Source: Lasiosphaeris hirsuta (taxonomy: Eukaryota > Ascomycota > Sordariomycetes > Sordariales > Lasiosphaeriaceae). From it: DNA of 64,000 nt. Both the position numbers and the translations under genes were made by a program. Positions 1-11,123 of this stretch are shown piece by piece (position 1 is the stretch's first letter; every line of letters begins with the position of its first letter). The stretch is taken from assembly GCA_030549175.1 (NCBI GenBank), contig JAUKUA010000005.1, positions 2,666,001 through 2,730,000 of the forward strand, read 5' to 3'. The notes under the pieces were generated by a model, which was given only the letters and a program-made list of their open reading frames with translations, ran no database searches and had not been told where the DNA came from.

Positions 1-946
1 GAGGGTTCGCTGGCTTTTCGCGCACCCGAAAAAGAGCTAGGACGGACTATTGGGGCTGGAGGGCTTGGGGGATGTGTGATATTGTGAAGAGCTTCACCAC
101 CTTACTCTAGCCAGAAATGGGAATTGAAGCACCGCTATGGGTTGAGGTGGTCTTTCCCGCGGTTGTGTGGCCGACGTGGGGCTGCCAGCTGACACTGCTG
201 GCAGGATCCTCAGCCAGCAGGATCCTCAGCTGGCAGGATCCTCAGCTGGCAGGACGGATAGCAAGGCTGACATCCCATTTGCGTTCCAGCATTCCCCGAA
301 CTGCCACTGTGAAGTTACCGCACCTGTGTTACCTAATTTAGGCACTAATCCAGAAGTGGGACCTTCCATTCCGCCGTCATTTTCCATGTCATTTGGTCGC
401 GGTTCTTTGTTTGTCTCAACTTGTGACAACTTTTTGCAACAACAGTTCACAGGGCGGCCCAACGAGTCATTTGACGGCACTCCGACTCACTCCTCAACCG
501 ACAGACAGACCGCGCGCTGCTCTTGAATACAAGAGCCCAGCACCCAGACGTTCGACCTAACACCCAACAGGCTTGCACAGCTTAGCACACGCACGACTCC
601 CAGGCTGCGACAGCTCCCCCGATCAGCCACTGCTATCAAACACACCACCAACCTTCTTTCGATGTTTGCCGACACAGCGCGATTTTTCTATCAAACCAGT
701 CACATTTGCATCTCCGACAGATACCAATCTTTGGGTTTCTCGATTTACTATTGATTGCGGGACGCAACGCTGCGTGACCGACGGCGACATCTCGAAGGTT
801 TCGGTTAGCAGGTAGCCCTCGACTCCAGAAAAACGGATGATGAGCTGCTGTGGCCATTATTGACAACCGAATTGTGAATTTGTTGCCCCCTTTAACTTGC
901 GATCTACTAAGCACTGCGTCAATCCTTCTATCGAGCAATAACCAAC
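1..946. other. Upstream region of the acidic protein gene
   Basis: No recognisable gene. It holds a short tandem repeat (197-254) and a sequence rich in CACA/CGAC words close to the downstream ATG, which fits a promoter and 5' leader. The short open frames here are not protein-like. Confidence 0.5.
197..254. repeat. 16-nt tandem repeat, about 3.6 copies
   Basis: The unit GCTGGCAGGATCCTCA starts at 197, 213 and 229, with a partial copy at 245. The second copy reads GCCAGCAGG in place of GCTGGCAGG. Each full unit contains the palindrome GGATCC. Confidence 0.85.
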
Positions 947-3900
947 ATGGATGTCAAAATCTCTGTGACAGAGCCTCAAGTGGAACAGGAGGATTACTTC
1001 TTGGATCTTGACGCCGACGCCGAGGTAGAAGACTTCGACTTCAAGCTGGATGGCGCATATGACACCAGCATTCAGTACGATACCACTGAGGCAACCGCAA
1101 GAGACTCAGCAAACCAGGCTGCCGATTTTGAGATCGGATATGAAGATGATGAGGCCCAAACCGCCCCCGCGGAGGACGGATACATGTCGCCCGGGAAGAT
1201 GGCAGCGCAAGATGGAAATGAAGACATGAGCATGGGCTATCAAGATGAGATAGGGTATGATGATGAAGAGCCCTCTACGACAGATGGTGCCGACAAAGCA
1301 GGACTAGAAGAAGCCAATGCCCTCGACTTGGAGATTTCTACCAAATTACCAGAGGAACACGACCCAGAGGACCACGATGAGAACCGGCAGGTCTTCAATG
1401 GCCAAACCGAACCGGCCGAGGCAAAGCCCGCGGCAGCAGCGGGTGGAGATCCAACTCCAGAGGGGCCCAGCGAAGAACTTGTGTTGCATGATGATCTTGG
1501 TGATCATGAAGAGCACATTTCTAGTTCAGGTGGCAACCCTGACGCGAGCATCGCCGCTGTTGATGATAGAGGCGCTGACCAATCACTCATTCCGACACAT
1601 GAAAACAAGTCCGCCGCCGGTAGTACTGTGAGCAGTGATGTGGACAAGACGAACGCCCTCCCCGGATTTCCTGGCATAGAAGTCCACTACAACAACGGCC
1701 AGTACTCGCTGTTTGGAACCCCGGCTGATGACCCGGATTCTTATTTCCTTTCCGACACAAAGGAGTTAGAGGGGCCGCTAACGCAGTTCCTAGCCTCCCT
1801 TCGTGCGGTTGTCTCTGATGAGATCACAGACGAGGACGAGCTGTTGGTCCGCCTCGACGCTCTATCTTTTGAATTTGGGGAGAAGTCTAGCAAGCGGTTT
1901 TTGTGCCGAAGCCTTCGTGACATTCTTGGTTGCTATGCTGCAATAGCTAGCAAACAAGCCGAAAGCCCACAAAACCTTGTCTTGACACTCTTGATTCGCC
2001 GGGACTGCGAAGACCGTTTTCTCGAGCTGCTTGAAGATGCCGGAATTCCCGAGAGTTCATCCGCGACTGCCTACCTGTCCGGGGACTTTGAGAACATGGA
2101 TAAAGCCTCTCAAGCGGGAACCGGGGGTGATGAGTATCCGTACCAAGGTTCATCAGTTGATGATTACTCGGAGGAATACGAGGATGAAGATGAAGATCTC
2201 GCGGCTTCCCTGGCATATGACAATTCTGTGCAGACACCAGCTAGTGGGAAGCAAACGGGTCCTGACGAGAGTCTGGAAAATAGTGATTTCACGGAAGAGA
2301 TATCTGACCCGGTGACAAATCTGAGCGGGCCTGCATCAGTAGATTCCACGCACATCGAGCCGACCGGTGAGATCAGCTACGAAGAGGAATATCAAGAAGT
2401 CCAATTCGAGGATTATGAAAATGCGGAGGATGCTGAGGAAGCCGAAGAAGATTATGCGGATGAAGATATCGATATCTCCGGCGAACCGAATGAGCAATTC
2501 GCAGCTGATGAGATCTCATTCGAGATTGCGGGACCGTCTGCTCTGGCAGAAGACGAGCACAACAGCTTGGACAATGAGACTGGCGGGGAAGCAAACATCG
2601 ACGTAGGCACAACAGCAGCCGCCGCTAGTGCCCTTGCCACAACCGCACCTGAATCGGCATTAAATGGTAATTCCGATTTCTTTTCTTCAGCCACCCATGA
2701 TTTCTCACATCACGGGCATCTGCCTGGGTTTTCACTTTTGGGCGAAATTGATGGCGGGGAGCTCATCGACTATTCGGAAGATGAGGGGCCTCTCGTTTCA
2801 GTATTTCCTACTCAAGCGAAACGAAAGTCGGTGTTCGCGGAACAGAAATCCCCAAAGAGAATGAAATTCAACAAGGAAGCCCTGGCCGAGGAGTCTTGGA
2901 GAATCCAGTATTCAGACGATGAGGATGATACATCTCACAACACCACCTCCTTGCACCACCCATCACCAATTCACTCCCCCGCCACAAACGAGGCCACGGT
3001 AGACAAGGGCACCCGACACATCATTGATCAAGAGTCTCCCTCTCTACCAAAGCCATCTGTGGTGACATCCTGCCCTTCACTTGCCCCTCAGAGTTTGACC
3101 CCAAAAGGTGCGCGGCTACCTCTAGTTTCCAGTGGTCGAGGTGAGAGTGTTCATAGGAGTTCTGTCGAGCCACATGAACCTTCACATCACTGGATTCCAA
3201 CTGGGGGCGCAAACTCCGCAGCACTCTTAGGATTGCGACCACGAGGTTCCCTTCTGAGATCACTAGCCCACCAAAACTTCATTACTCCCCACCACTCCCG
3301 TAACACTTCCGACACAAGCATCACTCTTTCTTATTACAGCGATGCTAATATATCACCTCGCCCAGATGATCAAGTCAATTTTTCCCTGGATGCAGACCCG
3401 GGTTTAGGCACCGTTCAAGAGCAAGATGGTGGCGATGATTTCACTGATGCGTTTGATATCATGGAAGATGCCGGCAACAATGCCGAGGAAACTGACAGCC
3501 CTCAACACGGTGGGCTAAACCAGGATACGTCAGAGGCCTCTAGCAACAATGGTTTGGCGAGTAACAGTCCTCTGAGCGGAGCGCATGGCGCTTTAACCCA
3601 AGAAGCACTGTCTAGCCATACCAGTCGCACATCAACCATTAACGGAGATGAGATCGACTACGACGAGACAAACACAGCAAACGAGTCCGTCCTGGAGGCT
3701 GGGGTCCCTCATCAAGAAGTAACGCCAATTGGGCATGAGAATGATGAGATTGACTGGGAGAATGATGGGGACGAAGAGGAGGAAGAACAAGCTGTTGCTC
3801 CAACCTCACCCAGCATCTCCGGGAAAAGAAGTAGAACTGACGAAGTCGAGGAGGGCCTTGTCGATGAAACTGGTATGCAAGAGCTCTGTTCACATGAAGG

Positions 3901-3949
3901 AATTACTTCGACTGACGGGTGCGCAGATTACAAGCGTCGTCGGACTTGA
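947..3949 (+). CDS. Acidic protein of unknown function with repeated E-I-x-aromatic motif
   Basis: This is a single open frame of 1000 aa starting in good context (ACC AAC ATG G) with no intron needed. I do not recognise a named family. Most of the protein is low-complexity, rich in Asp, Glu and Ser, and likely disordered. A more ordinary globular segment lies at about residues 239-370, from PGFPGIEVHY through FGEKSSKRFLCRSLRDILG to FLELLEDAG; it looks helical and is the best candidate for a conserved core. A short acidic motif, E-I-x-(Y/F/W)-(D/E), recurs at about residues 62, 101, 475, 522, 902 and 934. Basic patches (KRKS and KRMKF near residues 625-640, GKRSRTDE and the terminal YKRRRT) could be nuclear localisation signals. 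A nuclear scaffold or chromatin-linked role is my inference only. The gene is well isolated, with more than 2.4 kb of non-coding sequence downstream. Confidence 0.8.
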   Translation: MDVKISVTEPQVEQEDYFLDLDADAEVEDFDFKLDGAYDTSIQYDTTEATARDSANQAADFEIGYEDDEAQTAPAEDGYMSPGKMAAQDGNEDMSMGYQDEIGYDDEEPSTTDGADKAGLEEANALDLEISTKLPEEHDPEDHDENRQVFNGQTEPAEAKPAAAAGGDPTPEGPSEELVLHDDLGDHEEHISSSGGNPDASIAAVDDRGADQSLIPTHENKSAAGSTVSSDVDKTNALPGFPGIEVHYNNGQYSLFGTPADDPDSYFLSDTKELEGPLTQFLASLRAVVSDEITDEDELLVRLDALSFEFGEKSSKRFLCRSLRDILGCYAAIASKQAESPQNLVLTLLIRRDCEDRFLELLEDAGIPESSSATAYLSGDFENMDKASQAGTGGDEYPYQGSSVDDYSEEYEDEDEDLAASLAYDNSVQTPASGKQTGPDESLENSDFTEEISDPVTNLSGPASVDSTHIEPTGEISYEEEYQEVQFEDYENAEDAEEAEEDYADEDIDISGEPNEQFAADEISFEIAGPSALAEDEHNSLDNETGGEANIDVGTTAAAASALATTAPESALNGNSDFFSSATHDFSHHGHLPGFSLLGEIDGGELIDYSEDEGPLVSVFPTQAKRKSVFAEQKSPKRMKFNKEALAEESWRIQYSDDEDDTSHNTTSLHHPSPIHSPATNEATVDKGTRHIIDQESPSLPKPSVVTSCPSLAPQSLTPKGARLPLVSSGRGESVHRSSVEPHEPSHHWIPTGGANSAALLGLRPRGSLLRSLAHQNFITPHHSRNTSDTSITLSYYSDANISPRPDDQVNFSLDADPGLGTVQEQDGGDDFTDAFDIMEDAGNNAEETDSPQHGGLNQDTSEASSNNGLASNSPLSGAHGALTQEALSSHTSRTSTINGDEIDYDETNTANESVLEAGVPHQEVTPIGHENDEIDWENDGDEEEEEQAVAPTSPSISGKRSRTDEVEEGLVDETGMQELCSHEGITSTDGCADYKRRRT

Positions 3950-6415
3950 TCGACGGGCTCGCCACAGACTGAGCCCTACCCAACCTTTTCGATGCTCGGC
4001 TTTCATGACAGTTGTAGTTCAACCTTACAGCACCCCGAGCTATTGTTTGTGCTTTGCCTTTTACCCCCTCTCCCTTATCCTGCACAAGGTGAACATCGGT
4101 AACCCCAGGAACTGGCCCCAAGAAGCTAAACCAGGTAGGTCTCTAACGCAACAGCAGCCAAAAGGCCAAAAGAGTGCAGCACTTCGTCGAGATTTGCATC
4201 TCTTTGATTTAGTCGAAATTCTGCGCGGGGCCCACGATATGAGGCGCTCCCACAAACGGTACACGCCAACATTTATTTGCGATGCTCAGTCAACAAGTCA
4301 CCCTTGACCAAGACTTAGCTTTTAGCAAGACCATCACATCATATATCTCACCCAACTGTAGGAGTATTCACCGGGAAACAATGGAGTTGAATGTCATCCG
4401 ATATGTTTCTTTACCTGGGATTAGTGGCGTTGCAGTGGGGACGGAGGCGTTAAAGGTTGGCACGAGGCCCGGGGCCATTCGATCGTTTGACGAACTGTTA
4501 GATGTCCCGTCTAGATATCTGCTGGCTAGTGGGGTTGGCGATGGGAAAATGGGGCATGCTGGGTGGTTTGGAACATCTCGTTCTTGATCTTGTGAGTTGA
4601 CAGGACAGTCTCTCGCCCGTCCGGGGTTTTGTTTTTTTGTCTTGTTGATAAGCGATCCATGTGGTCTCAGAGGGAGTCATCTGGGTAGATGCTTCGGGAA
4701 TTTGGCCAACGGGAGAGGCTCGATTTCGACTTAGATTCATGAACGAAGCCATTAACGGCTTCAAGACGTTTCTAGTAGTCGGACTTAGAAATATCAACCA
4801 CCAGTGCTTGAGTAAAGTTGGGTGCCTTTTAGGTCATTTGTCACGGATGTGATTAGCTATATCATGGTCTTGCTTCATTGGAATGGCCATAATGCTTAGT
4901 AGGGTAGAGTTAAGGTTGAGAAGCTACTCAAGCCGGGTGCCAAACTGTGGAATCCTTTTCAGAGGCTACCTTGGCATGTGAAGCGCCACGTACCGATATA
5001 GCCGAGAAGTCTGGCAAACCGCTAATATTTGCTTCATGGTCCGGTGTACCTAGGGGCGCTGAAGCGTCTCATCCTAAAGCGTAACATGTCAAACGGGTAA
5101 AAAGTCGAAGAGAAGGAGAGTATTCATCCCATACCAAAACTCTCAGGGGCTACGTCACGCATAGTGCCTGGGAATCTTAGGTACGGATCGTCTTCCGGGT
5201 TAAATCTAGTATGGAGGTGCTCGGGACGGTAGGGCATTACTTGGTTCGGAGAAAACAAAACTTTACTGAAATGAAGTGCCATTTTCGCTCTCGCTCTCGC
5301 TCCCAGGCTTAAGAAAAAAGACAGCTTCCCTCGTGAGAGCTGACGCGGCTGGCCATTTGGAGCCGAGGAATAACCCAACCCAAGCAGCAGCCAAGGTTGC
5401 CAATTGATCCACTGTACCCACCCACACATCACGCTGCGAGCTGGTGCTGAGAGGGGAGCAAGGGGAGGGGGCGGTGGTAGCATGCCAGGATGCGGTGGGC
5501 TTCTATTTCAGATGAAAGAAATGGGGCGAGCTGAAAGAAGGTTGTGTGATTTGAGACTGGTTATTAAGTAATGGACAAACTGCATCTGTACATAGAATGC
5601 CGCTATGACAGGCACTTTGGTTGGATTTGCAAATGTTTGCTGGGAATAAATGGTTGTGATGTTTCGCCCCCGGGTTTGCTCTCTTGTCGCAATGTGGTTG
5701 AGCGCGCGAGTCTTGACGGCCGTATCGGTTACAGAAAATGTTTCCTATCTCTGGGCGTTCGAAACTGGGGTCAGAACGACAAGCAGAGGTCCACGGATGG
5801 ACCTAGGATGGCTGCTGCGGCCTGAAGGCCTTTTTCTGGCTCGTGCCGGTGGCTCGGTGGCTGATTTCGTTGGGTTTCCTGGCGGTTGGTGGGGAGAGAG
5901 GACTGAAGGCACGGTTCATCCAGGGGTCCCGTATTTCCGACAGGGGTACCGCCTGATTCTTGAAACCGGCCCTCCCCCCCATGACTTTCCCTCGCACCAC
6001 CGACCGCCAGGAGTCCACTGCAGCAGGGGCCCTTCGATTGAAACTTGAACCTCGTCCGACCGACTCGACAGAAAGTGACAGTGCCATTTGCTGTGCGCCC
6101 CAACAGAGCAAATTCCGCCCATATTCCCCAACAGCAACGAACGAAGCCATTCCACGAGCGCCCGCGAAACGGTTGCGCAAAAATAATTAGAACAACAACA
6201 CGGCACCGTGCTGACCTCTCGCTCTTTTCGCCGTCCCTTGGATCAAGTCCCCAAACCCACCCGCCGTCGGCAGCGCGGATGCATCGTTGGCGGGTCTGAG
6301 AATCCCTCATTTTCCCTCGACCTCGCCCGGCGCGAGAGCCGCACGACCTTGGATCCATTCCTAGGCAGCGCAACCCATTTGACTGCCGCCGCACACTCGC
6401 TTTGTGCTTTTCAAG
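3950..6415. other. Intergenic region, no gene seen
   Basis: About 2.5 kb between two genes on the same strand. It contains stop codons in all frames and a short CTCGCT repeat near 5280-5302. The part nearest the transporter (about 6000-6415) is rich in CCGACC/CGCAC words and is probably its promoter and leader. The open frames here show no protein-like composition. Confidence 0.5.
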
Positions 6416-8094
6416 ATGATGCTGGAAGAGAAGTATGGCCTACCCTCCGTTGGCGGTGGCGGGTGTCCTCGCTGTGGCGCATCGAATGCTGACGCTGCCT
6501 GTTTTTCATCATGACAGATATATCGGTCTGGCACTGGCCATGACTTCGAGTTTAGCAATCGGTATGCGCACACCACTCGCCGATACCCGTCATCGGGATC
6601 TCGTCGCTAACTTGCTGTAGGCACGAGTTTCGTGATCACGAAGAAAGTATGCATCCACACAACCGACGATCCTCCTGCTCGCCGCACAAACACCACGCAT
6701 CGCCCGCCTCAGAGATAGCACAGTTTCGCTGACACGGGCTTCGTTTAGGGATTGATGCAAGCAGAGGAACGTCATGGCTTCGAGGGCGACGGATACGTTT
6801 ACCTGCGGAATCCGCTATGGTGGGGAGGTATCGCATGCTGTACGTACCCCCTTCCCCCCTCCGAGTAATGATGGCGTGGATGGTAATGCTGACTTGATTT
6901 ACTCTTCAGTGGTCGTGGGAGAAATTCTCAACTTCGCGGCCTACGCGTTTGCGCCGGCGATTCTAGTCACCCCTCTCGGTGCACTGGCCGTTTTAGTGGG
7001 AGCCGTGCTGGGGTCCTACTTCCTCGGTGAAGAGCTGGGGACGTTGGGCAAGCTGGGAAGCGCCATGTGTCTGATCGGAGCGGCTATCATTGTGCTGCAC
7101 GCCCCCCCTGACGAGGATATCCAGACTATTGATCAGATCCTCAACTATGCGATTCAGCCGGGTATGTCTGCCTGTGTTTCTCCTGACACCCCCCCTTACT
7201 GACCAATCAACCAGGGTTTCTCCTATACGCATTCATTGTCTGCGTGTTTGCGGCGGTCATGATTTACAAGGTCGCTCCTGTCCATGGCAAGAAAAACCCC
7301 CTGATATATTTGAGCATCTGCTCGACTGTGGGCTCCATCTCGGTTATGGCAGTTAAGGCGTTCGGCATGGCGCTGAAGCTTACATTTGCCGGCCATAACC
7401 AGTTCACCCACCCCTCCACATATGTGTTCATGATCATTACCACCGTCTGCATCTTGACGCAAATGAATTACTTCAACAAAGCACTCAGCCAGTTCCCCAC
7501 CAACATGTATGTCCCGAACGATCTATTTTAGAATTCAAGCATGCTAACTGAGGCCTCTTTCCCAGTGTCAACCCCTTATATTACGTTACGTTCACGACGG
7601 CAACCCTTTGCGCCTCGTTCATTCTCTTTAGTGGCTTCAACACCACCGACGTCGTGAACACGCTCTCTCTGATCTGTGGCTTCCTTGTTACCTTCACTGG
7701 GGTTTACCTACTCAACTTGAGTCGCTACGATCCGAACGGTACCGGTAGCCTTGCTGGTTGCAATAGGGGTGACGCCACGGGTACCGACATGATCTCGAGT
7801 CTGCAGACGCGGATGAGCATGGAGGCGAGACGGTCCTCGCATCGCCTAAGCACGGGGAGCAGCCGAGCAGGCGACCGTGATGGTCTCATCCGAGGATACG
7901 ATGAAGAGGAGTCATTGGGCTTTGGGCTCACGGATCTCGCGGAGGATACCGATGAAGAGGACCCGCGGTCACCGATGATCGCGAACCATCAGCAAACCAA
8001 CGGACATGCAAACGGCAACGGGAGTCACCGAGGCGCCAAAGCGCACAACGAGACGATAGAGATGCAGCCGAGGAAACCAGGGGGTGGCAGGTAA
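6416..8094 (+). CDS. NIPA-family magnesium transporter (DUF803)
   Basis: Membrane protein of the NIPA/DUF803 family within the drug/metabolite transporter superfamily; animal members carry Mg2+. I join seven exons: 6416-6432, 6518-6561, 6621-6646, 6749-6839, 6910-7161, 7215-7506 and 7566-8094, giving about 416 aa. Each junction is GT..AG and restores family sequence: the spliced start reads MMLEEKYIGLALAMTSSLAI, followed by GTSFVITKKGLMQAEERHG. Family signatures include GEILNFAAYAFAPAILVTPL and the LGSYFLGEELG segment. About nine hydrophobic spans are visible. The last third, after LNLSRYDPNG, is a hydrophilic cytosolic tail rich in Ser, Asp and Glu. Two exons are very small (17 and 26 nt), so simple gene finders may miss them. 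The ORF from 6774 alone is not the real start. The cargo is inferred from the family. Confidence 0.9.
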
Positions 8095-9570
8095 TGATAT
8101 TACCTGTGCTTTTCCTCGCAAGTTGCTTTGTCTCTCCCTTTATTTGGTCTAGAGGGCGTTTTCGGCGTAACTTTTCTGGCTTTCCTTCTCCATCTCCCAA
8201 CCCGCTATGTATATTCCGACCAACTCTTTCGTCACGACGACAACCACATGACGCATTGCACGTATAACATTTCTCAACCGTCCCATTTTGCATGGCAGGG
8301 CGTTAGGTTGTTTTTTTTTTATGGAAGCGTTGGTGGAAATCTGGGAGGTATATGTGGCCTTCTCAGCTATACCACGACTATTGGTACTACTACCACCATT
8401 ATTACACTGCATATTGATATCTCGAATCGGCGGAACGGCAAGGAAGAGACGATTCGGAACGTCGGGATGTCAAATGCGTCTGATAGGTGCGACAGAAGAG
8501 GTGGATCATACACCGCAACGACTACGAAGTCACTTTGGAATTGAGGGGCTAGGAGCATTTGATGATGGGAGCTTGGGTTTTGTGTAGGATCTTTTCTTTT
8601 TTTTTTTTTTGGGAAGCTTTTTATCACGCCAGGATTATTTTACGAAGAAATCTCATCAGGGATGGTCCGGGGTTGGGCAAAGGCGGCCATGGCCGTTGCC
8701 ATGGCGAAGATGACTGGCGAAGAAGGAACGGGGCGGGGCCATTACTGGGAACTGTCGGCATTTTGGGCGTTGATTAGGTTTTGAGTTTTCTGCTTTTGAG
8801 AAGGAGAGAGGAGTGATGTTTTTTATGGTATTGAGATACTTGATGTTTCCCATTTTCCCTCTTTTCCCGAGTCAAACTGTTTGCATGCCATGTATGTTAT
8901 GTATGTTCTTGGATGGGTACAGTGAGGTGGTTATTGGCCAGTCAGCTGGCTGGCTGTACTGACTTGATAACAAGGGCGGGCTGGTGGTGTAAGACTAAGT
9001 AAGTGGGTGGTGACATGGTGCCAGAGGGACTGAGCTTGGTCTACGGATATGGGTATTGGTATTGGTGTAGCTGAGAAGTAGTGGGAATACGGTACTGAAT
9101 TGAAATACTGTATTTCATATTTTATGATATGCCTTGTCCAAGTAAAGTCCATACATTCAGGTTGTCACATTACTAGATTTGCCAACTTTACGGCTAATGA
9201 GACATGTTACACAGCTTCATCAGTGGACACAAAAACAGTCACATGTAGAGCAGAGTGTTTGTTCAGAATTCCATTGCCCTGCCGGGAATCGGGGTCTTCC
9301 TTGACTGCTCTGCTCATGGGGTTTGCATAGCTACGAAGCCACCGTCCAAACCAACTATCCCTCCCTTTTCCCATGCCGCAATCTCAATGCAAATATGTTG
9401 TGATCAGCGTTGACGCCATTGTGGCCCATTCATCCGCAATCATGTCTGTTGGGACTGTCTGTGTGCGTCCAAGAATAACCGCTTGGCTACGAGCTGCCCG
9501 TTTTCTAAAACACACCCAAGGTGAGTTCATCCTCCCGACGAGTCGTGAAATCCTCAGCGTCCACAACTTC
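8095..9570. other. Convergent intergenic region
   Basis: About 1.5 kb between the 3' ends of the transporter (+) and RPS3 (-). It has T-rich runs near 8309 and 8592, as expected of 3' UTRs, and a GGTATT repeat near 9051. No gene is seen. Confidence 0.5.
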
Positions 9571-10476
9571 CTATTGCTCGGCCGCAACAGGCTCCTCCTC
9601 ACCGGCCTGCTCCTCCTGGCGGGCAGCCTCGGCGGCAGCCTGCGCCTGAGCAGCCTTGGCACCGTAGTCCTGGCTGGTGGGCTGGACAACGGGGGTCTCC
9701 TCCTTGGGGTCGATAATGGTGACGGCGTCAGGGAGGGACTTCTGGGGGCCGGCCTTGCCCTCGGGGTCGCTACCGCGCATGATCTTGACCTTGATGCCGA
9801 GCACACCCTGGCGGAGCAGAACGTGGCGTGTGGCACTGTCGATAAAGTCCTTAGCGGGCTGACCGGAGTGGATCATGAAGCCATCGGTGAACTTCATGGA
9901 CTTGGCGCGAGCGGCGCGAAGTTTTCCTGAGACAACGACCTCACAACCCTTGGCACCACTCTCCATGATGAAGCGGAGGACACCATAGCACGCACGACGG
10001 ACGGCGAGACCGTTGAGGAGCTTGTAACGGAGGGACTCGCACTGAGCGACAGCGGAGAGACCGCGATTCTGGACCTTGGCGGCATAGAGAGAGACCGAGT
10101 TCTCAGGGAACTTGAAGCGCTTCTGGATCAAGCTGGTGAGCTCGCGGATGCGGCGGCCCTGCTCGCCGAGAACCTCCTGGGTGTGTGTCGCGCGGATGAT
10201 GATGTCGGTGACGGTCGGGGTGACGCGAACCTCGACGCCAGAGTAGCCCTCCTCGGCCAGCTCACGCTGGAAGAACTCGTTTAGCTCGGCATAGAACACG
10301 CCATCGGCGACGAACTTTCTGCGCTTGGAACTATAGAGAAAAAAAAACAGTCAGCAAGATGCCAGGAATAGCTTCAACGGGCTTCGCCAGCCCTAATTCG
10401 AGGGCTGCAAGCGAATCTCTGAAGCAATTGAAGATTTTATCTCGTCCACTTACATCTGGGTGCCGGGAACAGCCAT
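9571..10476 (-). CDS. RPS3: 40S ribosomal protein S3 (uS3)
   Basis: Small-subunit ribosomal protein at the mRNA entry site. Two exons, 10454-10476 and 9571-10330, give about 260 aa. The 23-nt first exon encodes MAVPGTQ plus two bases of Ile, and the splice yields [20 protein letters not shown], the conserved start of eukaryotic uS3. A type II KH domain follows, with the GxxG loop in [11 protein letters not shown]. The C-terminal domain contains the conserved [13 protein letters not shown] and [11 protein letters not shown]. The tail is an Ala/Gln/Glu-rich extension ending EEEPVAAEQ. The intron (10331-10453) sits just after the start codon, which is common for fungal ribosomal protein genes. 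It shares its upstream region with the divergent myotubularin gene. Very confident identification. Confidence 0.97.
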
Positions 10477-11123
10477 GGTTGCGATTTGGCAATGAGCGTC
10501 CTGAAGGCTTCAATTGTTCAGAGGGTTCGTGGGATGCCTTCTCACGGTGTTCGCCCGACTTTTAGAGATGGGGGGGAAATTCGACCTGCACAGCTCTTTT
10601 TGAGAAATCTTGGTGGGCTTTCGCGAGTGGCAGCGGAGTAGGGTTTGTAGCTGCCAATCAGAGCGTGCGTAGTTTGCCAGTGTGCAGCCCCGCAAAAGAG
10701 GGTGTGTGCTTATCCAAATCCCTGGAAGGCTGCGGCTATCCCAACTACGAGGGTGGGGGCTGCCGACGTCAAGCGGCAATCCCGTCTTGTCGTTTGTCAA
10801 TCATCAGTGCCAGTCAGTGCCAGTCCTCTGCGATGATGCCCAGTCCTCAACCTTCGCGCCGCGGCCCTTCCTGCGAGCTTTATGTCTAAGACAGGTGGAA
10901 GAGAACACCAAGTGATAATGCCGAGCCCTTCATAATACTTTATTTATATGCTCTCCGCCTTTGCAAATCCCAGAGTATTTAGCAACGCCCGTTGCTGTCG
11001 CTGCCCCGCATCCTGACGTCTTGCAGCTCGCCCCCGACCCTACCAACACCCGACCTCTTGGTCGACCTGCTGCCCGGCGTCCCATCAAAACCCCTTGTGT
11101 AGCTCAACCTCAGGGAGCCCACC
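10477..11123. promoter_or_regulatory. Divergent promoter between RPS3 and myotubularin genes
   Basis: 647 bp separate the two start codons, which read outwards. The segment contains GTAGGGTTTGTAG near 10640; TAGGGTT-type boxes occur at fungal ribosomal protein promoters, but one copy is weak evidence. It also contains two direct copies of CAGTGCCAGT at 10805 and 10815. The regulatory role is inferred from position. Confidence 0.55.

Noticed and set aside
3729..4307. 192-codon frame at the end of the acidic protein gene
   Set aside because: Other-frame reading of the acidic C-terminus that runs into the 3' flank; lysine/methionine-rich nonsense composition.
9373..9930. 185-codon plus-strand frame opposite RPS3
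   Set aside because: Antisense of the conserved ribosomal protein; leucine/glycine-rich with no family signal.
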